Shown here: positions 1-7,774 of the stretch, one piece after another | Numbering within the stretch: the first letter of the stretch is position 1 | How the letters are laid out: each line of letters opens with the position of its first letter | Assembly (NCBI RefSeq): GCF_019633745.1 | Contig: NZ_CP037968.1 | Span: 1,370,789 to 1,434,788 of the forward strand | Direction of reading: 5' to 3' | DNA length: 64,000 nt | DNA from: Methanofollis formosanus | GTDB taxonomy: Archaea > Halobacteriota > Methanomicrobia > Methanomicrobiales > Methanofollaceae | The notes under the pieces: generated by a model | What the model saw: only the letters and a program-made list of their open reading frames with translations | Database searches by the model: none | What the model was told of the DNA's origin: nothing | Position numbers and translations under genes: made by a program

Positions 1-488
1 AGGATTGCCTGAATCTCCTCGAAGGTTCCGCCGAGGCTGTTCTTCGTCCCGGCGGTGTTCTCCAGGAGGAGGAGGGTTTTGCCCTCTGTCTCCTCATAGG
101 CCCGGAGGATCCCTGCGATCAGTCTCTGTCTCCCGCCCTCGATCCCGGTCCCGAGATGGCTGCCCAGGTGCATCACGAGGTACGGGATCCCCAGGACCTC
201 GCACCGCCCGAGTTCCGCGGTAAGGGTCGTCACCGACTTTGCATAGACCTCCTCTTTGGGCGAGGCGAGGTTCGGGAGGTAGGGCATGTGGTCGACGACC
301 GGCCCGATCCCGGAGGCTTCGAGGGTCTCTCTGAAGGCGGAGATGTCTTCGTCGGTCAGCGGCTTGAACCGCCAGCCCCTCGGGTTCCGCGAGAAGATCT
401 GAAAGGTCGTGCATCCCCGCTCCCCGGCGCGGCCCACCGCCGCCGCCAGGGAACCGGCGATCGAGACATGACACCCGACGCGTAGCAT
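1..488 (-). CDS. nfo: Endonuclease IV (deoxyribonuclease IV), 3' end outside the window
   Basis: Translating the minus strand from the ATG at 488 gives MLRVGCHVSIAGS at the N-terminus, then FQIFSRNPRGW near residue 30 and VVDHMPYLPNLASP near residue 65. These are hallmark segments of the Zn-dependent AP endonuclease IV TIM barrel. LVMHLGSHLG follows, carrying metal-site histidines. The frame stays open to the window edge, so about 160 N-terminal residues of a family of roughly 280 are visible. The enzyme cuts the DNA backbone 5' to abasic sites in base excision repair. It reads away from the window, and nothing upstream within 260 bp is co-transcribed with confidence. The identification rests on motifs and is secure; the missing C-terminal part cannot be judged. 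Confidence 0.93.
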   Translation of the reverse strand, partial: MLRVGCHVSIAGSLAAAVGRAGERGCTTFQIFSRNPRGWRFKPLTDEDISAFRETLEASGIGPVVDHMPYLPNLASPKEEVYAKSVTTLTAELGRCEVLGIPYLVMHLGSHLGTGIEGGRQRLIAGILRAYEETEGKTLLLLENTAGTKNSLGGTFEEIQAI

Positions 489-585
489 GGGAGAAGGGTG
501 GGGGAGGGGAGGAGATGAGGGTGACGATCGGGAGGGGGGAGAGGGGGCGTCTTGAGAGATGCTCTCGTCGAGATCTCCCGGCGTC

Positions 586-655
586 GCCTTCCCGACCCCA
601 TCGCCATCCCGGGGGTCCGAGGGGCAGAGCCCCCGACACGAGCGTATGGGAAGGC
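586..655. repeat. Short palindromic repeat R3 (GCCTTCCC...GGGAAGGC), copy 1
   Basis: The element is about 70 bp, bounded by GCCTTCCC and its complement GGGAAGGC, with a GC-rich inner inverted repeat around GGGGGTCCGAGGGGCAGAGC. The same architecture recurs near 1840, 3118, 41886, 42091, 42240, 52466 and 62325, always between genes. It lies between nfo and the lipoprotein gene. Its function is unknown; it resembles a REP-type extragenic palindrome. Confidence 0.6.
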
Positions 656-756
656 CAGAGGTGCTTCTTTACGCTACGAGGGGGTGAGGATCTTTCAACC
701 AGAATCCATCGCTATCTTCTGTGAAGGTAAAGTTGGAGAGTTTTGGGATGACCTCG

Positions 757-1269
757 TTAATCATAGTCCTCTCTGAGAGCGATAGGATCGGCATGTCCCA
801 GAACATAGGGATAGGATTTTTCCATACACGTACGATCGGTCCAACTCGAATCGTTTCTTTCCAGGCGATACCCCCACGTACCCGCTGGAGCACTGTGCGG
901 ATACCACCCATATTCACCGGTATCATATTCGTCCCATTTGAAGATCACATCCGTTTGATACGCATCATTTTGAGAGTCATAATCCAGAATGACCTCTGCA
1001 ACGTCTGAATCCTGCTCATAAGAGATCACATCCCCGATCGCGTACGCGGGTTCCGGCAGAGGTGCGGAAGGAAGGGGGGGGGTCGTTGTATCCGGCGTAT
1101 TACCCGGTTGAATGTCGATGGAAGAAATGCTTTGATTTTCAGCACCACCATCGAGTATTTGCAGGTGTGTATCTCCTTCGCTGAGAGATGAATCAGTACA
1201 TCCAACCGTTAAAACAACTGCAATGACAGAAAAAAACAGCAGAACCAACGGATTTATTTTCATATCCAT
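757..1269 (-). CDS. Small lipoprotein of unknown function
   Basis: This is a 170-residue protein. Its N-terminus MDMKINPLVLLFFSVIAVV leads into TVGC, a lipobox with the acceptor Cys at residue 24, so it is probably a lipid-anchored exported protein. A Ser/Thr/Pro-rich stretch (about residues 45-75) acts as a linker. It is followed by a compact domain of about 95 residues starting near AYAIGDVISYEQDSD and containing several Trp and Tyr residues (FKWDEYDTGEYGWYP). A GAGGTC ribosome site lies 9 bases before the ATG at 1269, which favours this start over the in-frame ATG at 1263. Base composition is noticeably less GC-rich than in neighbouring genes, which may indicate relaxed selection or transfer. 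I do not recognise the domain and assign no function. Confidence 0.75.
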   Translation of the reverse strand: MDMKINPLVLLFFSVIAVVLTVGCTDSSLSEGDTHLQILDGGAENQSISSIDIQPGNTPDTTTPPLPSAPLPEPAYAIGDVISYEQDSDVAEVILDYDSQNDAYQTDVIFKWDEYDTGEYGWYPHSAPAGTWGYRLERNDSSWTDRTCMEKSYPYVLGHADPIALREDYD

Positions 1270-1423
1270 TTTTAAAAGACCTCGTTATCTTAAAAGACAC
1301 AGAATCGTGCAACGCCCTGAGAGATATGCACTTCGATCTGGAATTCGTGAAATATAGACATTGAAGACCCCCAAAGGATATTGTGTATGAAAAATGACTT
1401 CTTTTGGCTTTGTAGAATTCAGC

Positions 1424-1738
1424 ATGAGGCGAGCGCCCCACCTCAAGCATACGCGATGAAAATATCAGATCAGATCTGGATCAGTTCTTGACCCTCATCC
1501 GTGCGTTCGAGGAGCGAATCGAAGTCGAGCATCGTGCCGCCCCCCGGCTATCTTCGTCGTGGGGGGTCCGGGGGTTTCCCCCCGGCGCGAGACAGCAGGG
1601 AAATCTCGACGACTGGGGGTGGCCGATCCATCAGAGGGATTTTCTATCCCCTTCGTATCGGCTTCAACGGAATATGGCGAGTTCAAACTCTCATGCAAAC
1701 CTGAAGAGAGGATCGTCAGGATCATTTTCATGGTAAAT
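1424..1738 (+). repeat. Long mosaic repeat R1, copy 1 (left-arm type L1)
   Basis: The copy begins near GCGAGCGCCCCACCTCAAGC, passes through an AGATCAGATCTGGATC segment and a GC-rich imperfect palindrome (TATCTTCGTCGTGGGG ... CCCCCCGGCGCGAGA), and ends with GGATCATTTTCATGGTAAAT. Close copies occur at 41525, 57716 and 58028 with the same left arm. Others at 52632 (inverted), 57075, 57406 and 62475 (inverted) have a different left arm. The right arm contains a small antisense frame that is preserved in most copies. Confidence 0.8.
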
Positions 1739-1839
1739 CATCGTGATGGTTCTCTTCGCCGGGGGGCTGGCCGCCCCCCGGTCCCCCCGCATCACGATAG
1801 GGAGGGGGACTGCATCCCCCTCTCTGTAGTCATCTCTCC

Positions 1840-1909
1840 GCCTTCCCGACCCTATCGCAATCCCAGGGGTCCGGGCGGCAATCGCCCCCGGCGTGAGCAT
1901 GAGGGAAGG
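1840..1909. repeat. Short palindromic repeat R3, copy 2
   Basis: The element opens with GCCTTCCC and ends with GGGAAGG. The inner pair is CCGGGCGG ... CGCCCCCGG around GCAAT. It has the same order of segments as the copy at 586-655. Confidence 0.55.
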
Positions 1910-2141
1910 TGATGGATGAAGGTCACAGGGGGGTTGTGGTGATGAAAAGAGGATGTTTTCTACAAAGCCCTTCTTTTTAAGATCAAGGCTTTGTAAAGAT
2001 CCTCTGGATAGTTCTCTTCGCCAGGGGGTTGGCCGGTCCCCCCGCGCGAAGACAGGCGGGGGCGGCGATGGGATAGGTTCTCACCCGCACGACGAACCCA
2101 CAGTCCCGAGAGAGACGATGAACCCCCACACCGTTCGATGG

Positions 2142-2486
2142 TTATCTCCCGCCTTCCTCCTCGACGATCCTCTGGATCTCCCGCCGGAGTTCAGGCACGC
2201 GGTTGACGACCGTCCTCCAGACAAGCATCGTGTCGACGCCAAAATAGGTATGGATCAGTCTGTCCCGCATCCCGGCCATTTCTTTCCATGGAACGGCAGG
2301 GTGCCTCTCCCTGATGGGCCGGGGGATCTTTTTTGCTGCCTCCCCGATGACCTCGAACTTCCTGATGACGGCGCTCTGGGTCTTATCGTCATGGAGAAAC
2401 TCGTCATAGGCCATCCCCGCGGTGAACTCCTCGATCTTTTCGAGGGCACCGGTGATGTCGGAGAGGTAGAGGAGAGAGGGTCTCAT
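2142..2486 (-). CDS. hepT: HepT-type ribonuclease toxin (DUF86)
   Basis: This 114-residue all-alpha protein of the HepT/DUF86 family is the RNase toxin of type VII HepT-MntA modules. The key motif R-x4-H-x-Y is visible as RDRLIHTY near residue 75. The Arg and His are the catalytic pair, and the Tyr is the residue that the partner nucleotidyltransferase AMPylates in characterised systems. [28 protein letters not shown] earlier in the chain is also typical (split in the protein by no gap). It is translationally coupled to the upstream mntA gene through a 4-base ATGA overlap (2483-2486), the usual order for this module. Length is normal and no lesion is seen, so the toxin should be functional. 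Confidence in family is high; the biological trigger is unknown. Confidence 0.9.
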   Translation of the reverse strand: MRPSLLYLSDITGALEKIEEFTAGMAYDEFLHDDKTQSAVIRKFEVIGEAAKKIPRPIRERHPAVPWKEMAGMRDRLIHTYFGVDTMLVWRTVVNRVPELRREIQRIVEEEGGR

Positions 2487-2776
2487 GCAAAGAGGAGGTC
2501 CCGCGTCACCTGGCTACGGATCTCCGGGCGGAGTGCCGTTTCCGGTACGACATCGACGCTACGACCAAGTTTTTCTTCGAGAAACTGTGAAAGCCCGACA
2601 AAATCAAAGAGGTCGGCACCGGCGCCGAACGTGACGAGGAGATCGATGTCGCTGCCCTCCCCCTGTTCCTCGCGGGCATATGACCCGAAGAGGGCGATGC
2701 GCTCGACATGGTATCGCTCTCTGAGTTCTCCTTTCAGGGACCGGAGGATATCGAGGACTTCAGCACGGGTTTTCAT
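2483..2776 (-). CDS. mntA: MntA-type nucleotidyltransferase antitoxin
   Basis: This 97-residue minimal nucleotidyltransferase shows the signature G-S-x10-D-x-D as [20 protein letters not shown] (residues about 28-47). The two Asp residues bind metal, and a third acidic residue follows around VDVVPE. In studied pairs MntA transfers AMP groups onto the Tyr of the R-x4-H-x-Y motif in HepT and so silences it. It is the first gene of a two-gene operon with hepT (4-base overlap). Repeat-rich spacers on both sides fit a mobile defence or maintenance module. Length and motifs are intact. Confidence 0.9.
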   Translation of the reverse strand: MKTRAEVLDILRSLKGELRERYHVERIALFGSYAREEQGEGSDIDLLVTFGAGADLFDFVGLSQFLEEKLGRSVDVVPETALRPEIRSQVTRDLLFA

Positions 2777-3216
2777 AGGCGTTATATCCTGCTGGTACGT
2801 CCCCCTTTTGCCGCCGGGGTGCTTTAAGGTATTGCCCGTCTTGTCTCACCCACGGCCCTCCGCCTCAGGAGGGAGCAGGGAAGGCGGAAGAATAAATTTA
2901 GGCTTCGTAAAATTGAGCATGAGGCGAGAACACACCTCAGCGTAAGGGAGGAAAATTTCCTGTTGCTGGATCATTTTATAAAAACAGGAGAACTAGTGGG
3001 GACTTCGTTCCACCGCCGCCCCTACCTATCTTCATCGTGGGGGGACCGGGGGTCTCCCCCCGGCGCGAGATGACGATCTAAATTCTGTGAGATTGGGGCG
3101 GCACGTCGGATCATCATGCCTTCCCTCACCATACGCGCCGGGGGCGCTGCCCCCGGCATGAAAAAACAGATGAGAATCCAAACATTCCATTGGGGCAGCC
3201 CTTCCGAATGTTCGTC
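2777..3216. other. Intergenic region with partial repeats
   Basis: This is 440 bases between mntA (start) and aksF (end). It contains an R1 core fragment at about 2995-3070 (TATCTTCATCGTGGGGGG...CCCCCCGGCGCGAGATG) and a short R3 palindrome at 3118-3160. TTCGTAAAATTGAGCATGAG near 2903 resembles the outer flank seen beside other R1 copies. No gene is supported here. Confidence 0.55.
3118..3160. repeat. Short palindromic repeat R3, copy 3 (partial)
   Basis: It begins with GCCTTCCC, followed by CGCCGGGGGCGCTGCCCCCGG, which is the GC palindrome shared with the copy at 42240. The closing GGGAAGGC is missing, so this is a truncated copy. Confidence 0.45.
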
Positions 3217-4167
3217 TCACCCCAGACGCTCCAGCACCGCCTCACCGAACGCGACCGTCGTCGCCGACCCCCCGAGGTCGGGCGTCTTCATTCCCGCACC
3301 GAGCGTGTTCTCCACCGCCGCCTCGACCGCCGCCGCTCCCTCGCGGTCGCCGGCATGGTCCAGCAACATCGCTGCACTCCTGAGCGCCGCCACAGGGTTG
3401 GCGATGCCCTTCCCCGCGATGTCGGGCGCCGAACCATGGACCGGTTCGAAGAGGGCGTGGTCGTCCCCGATATTTGCCGACGGGAGGAGCCCGAGGCCCC
3501 CGACCAGGGAGGCGGCGGCGTCGGAGAGGATGTCGCCGAAGATGTTGGTGGTCACCACGACGGCGTAGTGCGCCGGGTGCATCAGCACGTCCAGACAGAG
3601 GGCGTCGATGTACTTCTCCTCCCACTCGACCCCCGCCGCCTCGGCCTCCTCGACGGCGCACCGGCGGAAGAGGGCGTCGGACTTGAGCACGTTGGCCTTC
3701 GTCCCGATGGTGAGGCGACGCCCCTTCGCACGCGCCGCGGCGAAGCGTGCGATCCGCCTGCTCCCGACCTCGGTGACCACCCGGAGGGTGCAGGCCGAAC
3801 CCGGGAGTTCCCACTCGATCCCGGAGTACAGGCCCTCGGTGTTCTCGCGCACGATGGTGAGGTCCACGCCGGGCCCGCGGACCGGCCGGAGGTTGGCGTA
3901 GAGCCCGAGATCCTTGCGGAGCATCACGATGACGCTCCGGTAGTCCGGGTCTGGCGGGGTGGTCACCGCCCCGAAGAGCACCGCGTCGGCCTCGCGGAGG
4001 GCCCGGAGTTCTTCGGCACCGATGGCCGCCCCGCACCGCTTCCACCGCCCGTACCCCACCTCGACCGGGAAGTAGTCCCACTCGGGATGGAGGCGCCTGA
4101 GCGCCGCCTCGGCCACCGGGACGACTTCCTCCCCGATCCCGTCACCTGGGACGACTGCTACCTTCAT
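3217..4167 (-). CDS. aksF: Isohomocitrate (threo-isocitrate-type) dehydrogenase, coenzyme B pathway
   Basis: This is a 316-residue beta-decarboxylating dehydrogenase of the isocitrate/isopropylmalate family. It has the N-terminal VPGDGIGEEVVP, the substrate-binding LRKDLGLYANLRPVRG, IVRENTEGLYSG, and the C-terminal SANIGDDHALFEPVHGSAPD. AksF oxidatively decarboxylates the homologated threo-isocitrates during 2-oxoglutarate to 2-oxosuberate elongation, the first half of coenzyme B synthesis. By sequence alone it could be LeuB or homoisocitrate dehydrogenase; its place behind aksA, aksD and aksE decides for AksF. It is the last gene of the operon and overlaps the upstream gene by 26 bases. Length is slightly under the usual 330-350 residues. 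Confidence 0.88.
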   Translation of the reverse strand: MKVAVVPGDGIGEEVVPVAEAALRRLHPEWDYFPVEVGYGRWKRCGAAIGAEELRALREADAVLFGAVTTPPDPDYRSVIVMLRKDLGLYANLRPVRGPGVDLTIVRENTEGLYSGIEWELPGSACTLRVVTEVGSRRIARFAAARAKGRRLTIGTKANVLKSDALFRRCAVEEAEAAGVEWEEKYIDALCLDVLMHPAHYAVVVTTNIFGDILSDAAASLVGGLGLLPSANIGDDHALFEPVHGSAPDIAGKGIANPVAALRSAAMLLDHAGDREGAAAVEAAVENTLGAGMKTPDLGGSATTVAFGEAVLERLG

Positions 4168-4960
4168 CCTCTCGCCACTCCTTCAGCATATCCCTCAGCA
4201 CCTGGTCGACGGTGTGCGGCGACGCACCCCAATGGACCACGCCGCCGAACTTCTTGTTCCAGACACCGACACCCTCGCGCTCGGCCCGGCAACACCGGGC
4301 GATGAAGGGTTCCTCGGCCACCTGGGTGAGCGGACAGATCTCGGCGATCTCGATCCCCTCGCCATAGTTCTCGGCACAGAACTGCCTGGCCGTCAGGCAC
4401 CCGGCCACCCGCTCGGTCCCTTCCAGGCGGTCGGCGTCCAGCGTCCGGTCGAACCCGCCCGCCCGGCAGGGATAGACCTCGGCCTCCAGGTCGCGGATAT
4501 CTCTGATATGATATTCAAAGGTGATGTTGAGGTCGCCAAAGAGCCCGACGCCCTCCAGTTCCTCCAGCACCGCGACCAGATGGGCCCGCGGCGGGACGAT
4601 GTCGTAGACATGGACGGTGAGGAGGCTCCCCGGTTCCGGGTCGAGGATGAAGGTCCGCGACTCGTCCGGGCTCGTGAAGATCGTGCACCGCTTCCCGCTC
4701 TCGCGGGCAAGGCGGAGCAGACGGGAGCGGTCGTTGAAGTTCACCGGTTCGGGCCAGACCACCGTCTCGTCCGGGGTGGCGAGCACCCACCCGGCCTTCA
4801 CCTCGCGCATCAGCCCGTTCCCGTCGGCGAGTCTGACCGCGAGCACCTCCGGTCCCTCGGCCGTCTCCCGGATCAGCCAGCGGGAGAGGAAGTAGACCTT
4901 CTCGCCCAGGGGCTGCGAGGTGGCGATCCCCACGTATTTGCATTCTTCGGGAAATATCAT
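4142..4960 (-). CDS. Conserved uncharacterised protein inside the coenzyme B operon
   Basis: This 272-residue soluble protein starts MIFPEECKYVGIATSQPLG. I chose the ATG at 4960 because it forms an ATGA overlap with the end of aksE, whereas the longer frame (to 5068) only adds shadow sequence. The N-terminal half contains WLIRETAEGPEVLAVRLADG. The middle reads LLTVHVYDIVPPRAHLVAVL. The C-terminal half has four Cys residues in a spread pattern (GCLTARQFCAENYGEG, EICPLTQ, ARCCRAEREG) that could bind metal or a cluster. The family has no function known to me. Tight coupling between homoaconitase and dehydrogenase genes suggests a role in coenzyme B synthesis or in sensing it; this is inference from context only. 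Confidence 0.82.
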   Translation of the reverse strand: MIFPEECKYVGIATSQPLGEKVYFLSRWLIRETAEGPEVLAVRLADGNGLMREVKAGWVLATPDETVVWPEPVNFNDRSRLLRLARESGKRCTIFTSPDESRTFILDPEPGSLLTVHVYDIVPPRAHLVAVLEELEGVGLFGDLNITFEYHIRDIRDLEAEVYPCRAGGFDRTLDADRLEGTERVAGCLTARQFCAENYGEGIEIAEICPLTQVAEEPFIARCCRAEREGVGVWNKKFGGVVHWGASPHTVDQVLRDMLKEWREDEGSSRPR

Positions 4961-5436
4961 CCACGTCCTCCGCTGAGATAGGGGACGAGGCCCCCGGCCC
5001 GGAGGATCTCCCGCATCCGCGGGGAGAGCGGTCGGAGAGGCCGGCGGACACCGGCGGCCTCGATCCATCCCTCATCGAGATCGAAGCGCACCGCTTCACC
5101 CTCCTGGCATGGGACCTCGCACTCAAGCACTGGAAGACCAATATTGACCGCGTTCCTGAAGAATATTCTGGCAAAGGTCGGGGCGGCGACCGCCACGACT
5201 CCCGCCTCTTTCAGGGCGACCGGTGCCTGTTCCCTCGACGACCCGCACCCAAAATTCGGGCCGGCGACGATCACCGCCCCCTTGAGCCGGCCGGCAAGGG
5301 CGGGGTCGAGGTCCTCGAAGGCATGCTCGGCCCAGACGGAGCGGTCCTTCGTCCGCAGGTACCTGCCCGCGATGATCAGGTCGGTGTCGATGTCGCGGCC
5401 CACGCAGACCGCGCGGCCCTCGGCCCTCACAGGCAT
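4957..5436 (-). CDS. aksE: Methanogen homoaconitase small subunit
   Basis: This 159-residue LeuD/AcnA-swivel-type subunit pairs with AksD. Near residue 25 it carries GRYLRTKD; the YLRT loop is the known signature that separates methanogen homoaconitase from isopropylmalate isomerase, which has YLVY-type loops. The conserved GPNFGCGSSREQAPVALK motif follows, then FARIFFRNAVNIGLP. The enzyme interconverts homocitrate, homoaconitate and isohomocitrate and their longer homologues. Overlaps with aksD (10 bases) and with the downstream gene (4 bases) indicate translational coupling. The YLRT loop makes the coenzyme B assignment firmer than for the other subunits. Confidence 0.92.
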   Translation of the reverse strand: MPVRAEGRAVCVGRDIDTDLIIAGRYLRTKDRSVWAEHAFEDLDPALAGRLKGAVIVAGPNFGCGSSREQAPVALKEAGVVAVAAPTFARIFFRNAVNIGLPVLECEVPCQEGEAVRFDLDEGWIEAAGVRRPLRPLSPRMREILRAGGLVPYLSGGRG

Positions 5437-6641
5437 CCCTCCGGGGAAGCGATCTCACCGGCAAGCGCCGTCGCCGCCGCGGTCGAGGGCGAGGCGAGAT
5501 AGATCTCGCCGCCGATGCCCATCCGGTTCCTGAAGTTCCGGTTCGCCGTCGAGAGGCAGACCTCCCCCTCCCCGATGACGCCCATATGTGCACCCAGGCA
5601 CGGCCCGCACCCGGGCGTCCCGACGGCGCACCCGGCCTCGACGAGGGTGGTGAGGACGCCGGTCTCCACCGCCCTGAGGAGCACGGCCCTCGACGCCGGG
5701 ACGACGACCGTCCTCACCTTCACCGTCTTCCCCCTGACGATCGCAGCAAAGCGTTCCAGGTCCTCGTAGCGCCCGCAGGTGCAGGTGCCCAGGAAGACCT
5801 GGTCGACCGGCACTCCCTCTTTCTCCGCGACCGGGCAGACGGTGTCCACCCGCGGCGGGAGGGCGAGGAGGGGTTCGAGGTTCTCGAGGTCGATCGTGAC
5901 CTCGTCGGGATAACCGTCGACCTCCCGACGCTGGACCTCGACCTCGTGCCCGAACCCGGCGAGGTACCGCCTGGTCGTCTCGTCCGCATAGAAGAGTCCG
6001 GCCTTCGCCCCGGTCTCCACCGCCATGTTCGAGAGGGTGAGACGGTCGGCCATCGAGAGCCCAGCGGCCCCCTCACCCACGAACTCGAGGGCGCGGTACG
6101 TCCCGCCGTCCATCCCGAGGGCGGCGACATAGGCAAGGGCGAGGTCCTTCGCCTCGACCGCCCCGGAGAAGGTCCCTTCCAGGAAGATCCCGGTCGTCTC
6201 CGGCACCCGGAACCAGGTCTCCCCGGTCGCCCAGACCCCCGCGAGGTCGGTCGCCCCGACCCCGGTCGCAAAGGCGCCGAGGGCACCGAGGGTGCAGGTG
6301 TGCGAGTCGGCGCCGACGACCACCTCGCCGGGCAGGACGCACCCCTCGGCCATCACCTGGTGGCAGACCCCGCCGCCGACGTCGGAGAAATGGACCTTCT
6401 GTTCCTTCGCAAAGGCACGCAACTCGTGCTGGAGGTCGGCGGTCAGCGAGGCGTTGGCCGGGGCGATGTGGTCGAAGATGAGATGGCGGCGGTCGGAATC
6501 GGTGAAGACCCCGCTGCCGATCGCCCGCCAGGCCTCCAGGGCCAGCACGCCGGTGCCGTCATGGGCAAAGGCCCGGTCCACCCGCCGGTCGAGATACTCG
6601 CCGGCCGGCGCACCGAGGATCTGCTCTGAGAGCGTGCTCAT
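5427..6641 (-). CDS. aksD: Methanogen homoaconitase large subunit
   Basis: This 404-residue member of the aconitase/LeuC family is started at the ATG at 6641, which overlaps the aksA stop by 4 bases; the 23 extra residues of the longer frame look non-homologous. The first cluster Cys lies in FLGTCTCGRYEDL, and the pair GTPGCGPCLGAH near residue 340 completes the [4Fe-4S] ligand set. HFSDVGGGVCHQVM and VVGADSHTCTLGALGAFATG are substrate and cluster loops. RNFRNRMGIGGEIYLASP closes the active site. It works with AksE on homocitrate-series acids. Length fits the archaeal two-subunit type (about 400-420). Confidence 0.92.
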   Translation of the reverse strand: MSTLSEQILGAPAGEYLDRRVDRAFAHDGTGVLALEAWRAIGSGVFTDSDRRHLIFDHIAPANASLTADLQHELRAFAKEQKVHFSDVGGGVCHQVMAEGCVLPGEVVVGADSHTCTLGALGAFATGVGATDLAGVWATGETWFRVPETTGIFLEGTFSGAVEAKDLALAYVAALGMDGGTYRALEFVGEGAAGLSMADRLTLSNMAVETGAKAGLFYADETTRRYLAGFGHEVEVQRREVDGYPDEVTIDLENLEPLLALPPRVDTVCPVAEKEGVPVDQVFLGTCTCGRYEDLERFAAIVRGKTVKVRTVVVPASRAVLLRAVETGVLTTLVEAGCAVGTPGCGPCLGAHMGVIGEGEVCLSTANRNFRNRMGIGGEIYLASPSTAAATALAGEIASPEGCL

Positions 6642-7774
6642 CCGCGCACCTCCCTTCCCCGCACCGCGGTGCAGAGGAGGTCCCGGAGCACCTCGGGCGT
6701 CACATTGCACTTCGCCTCGCTGCGCCGTTTCACTTCATGCAGCACCCAGCGCACCCCTTCGTCATTCAGGTGGTAGCCGAGGGACGCCGCCACATGCTCG
6801 ATCGCGTGCCGTCCCGTATGCTTGCCGAGCACAAAGGTCCGCTCCCGCCCCACCAGCGCCGGACGGTAATACTCGTAGGTCGAGGGATCTTCGAGAAGGG
6901 CGGCGATATGGATCCCGCTCTCGTGGGCAAAGGCGTTGGCACCGACCACTGCCTTGTTCCTGGCCACTTCCACCCCGGACGTCCGGGCGACCAGGTCGGA
7001 TAGGGCGCCGATCTGCGAGAGGTCGTAGCGGTTGATCCCGGCCTTCGTCGCGAGGACGACGAGCACCTCCTCGAGCGGGGTGTTGCCGGCCCGTTCGCCC
7101 AGGCCGTTGACCGTCGTATGGAGCTGGAAGGCCCCGGCCTCCGCGGCGACGAGGGTGTTTGCCGTGGCGCACCCGAGGTCGTCATGACAGTGGATGCAGA
7201 GCGGGAGGTCGACCTCCCTGCGGATCGCCTGCATCCGCTCAAAGGTCTCCATCGGGGTCATGCACCCCACGGTGTCGGCGAAGGTGGCGAGGTCGGCCCC
7301 GGCCTCCGTCGCCTGTCGGTATGCATCGATGAGATCCTTGAGATCGGTCCGCGAAGCGTCTTCGGCCCCGAACCGTACCTGGACTCCGTGGTCGTGGGCG
7401 TACTCGATCATCGCACAGGTCTCGGCCATCACCTCTTCCCGGCTCTTCTTATATTTGGTCCTGATATGGAGGTCCGAAGTGGCGGCAAAGAGCCCGATCA
7501 TATCGACACCGCAGTCCAGGGCGGCATCGACGTCACCCTTTCTCGCGCGGGAGAGCGCACAGATCCGGGCGCCGAGGTCCATCCGGCAGACCGCCCGCAC
7601 GGCCTCCTGTTCCTTTGCGGAGACCGCGGGGAACCCTGCCTCGATCACCTCGACGCCGGTCGCGTCGAGGAGGGACGCGATCTCCATCTTATCTTCACGG
7701 GTAAACGTGACGCCCGGCGTCTGTTCGCCGTCACGCAATGTTACATCACAGATCTCAACATGCAACTTTTTCAT
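6638..7774 (-). CDS. aksA: Homocitrate synthase family protein, coenzyme B pathway
   Basis: This 378-residue DRE-TIM metallolyase has CDVTLRDGEQTPGVTF at the N-terminus, the metal-binding HCHDDLGCATANT, the substrate loop NGLGERAGNTPLEEV, and AHESGIHIAALL. AksA condenses acetyl-CoA with 2-oxoglutarate and then with the longer 2-oxoacids. The ATG at 7774 has GGTGA placed 5-6 bases upstream, so it is preferred to the ATG at 7798. The gene overlaps the preceding TPP-enzyme gene by 20 bases. Isopropylmalate or citramalate synthase paralogues look similar; the adjacent aksD and aksE genes support the assignment. Confidence 0.9.
   Translation of the reverse strand: MKKLHVEICDVTLRDGEQTPGVTFTREDKMEIASLLDATGVEVIEAGFPAVSAKEQEAVRAVCRMDLGARICALSRARKGDVDAALDCGVDMIGLFAATSDLHIRTKYKKSREEVMAETCAMIEYAHDHGVQVRFGAEDASRTDLKDLIDAYRQATEAGADLATFADTVGCMTPMETFERMQAIRREVDLPLCIHCHDDLGCATANTLVAAEAGAFQLHTTVNGLGERAGNTPLEEVLVVLATKAGINRYDLSQIGALSDLVARTSGVEVARNKAVVGANAFAHESGIHIAALLEDPSTYEYYRPALVGRERTFVLGKHTGRHAIEHVAASLGYHLNDEGVRWVLHEVKRRSEAKCNVTPEVLRDLLCTAVRGREVRG

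Larger units (their letters stand above)
1270..2141. other. Repeat-filled intergenic region without a convincing gene
   Basis: This 870-base spacer holds one full long repeat (about 1424-1738), a short R3 palindrome (1840-1909) and a partial GC-rich core near 2010-2075. Open frames are present on both strands, but they are explained by the GC-rich repeats: they lack ribosome sites and show no recognisable protein family. Confidence 0.6.

Noticed and set aside
1953-2945. 330-residue plus-strand frame over hepT-mntA
   Set aside because: The opposite strand carries two proteins with intact catalytic motifs; this frame has none.
4960-5068. 36-residue N-terminal extension of the uncharacterised aks-operon protein
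   Set aside because: It runs over the conserved aksE end and is Pro/Arg-rich shadow; the ATGA overlap at 4957-4960 sets a better start.
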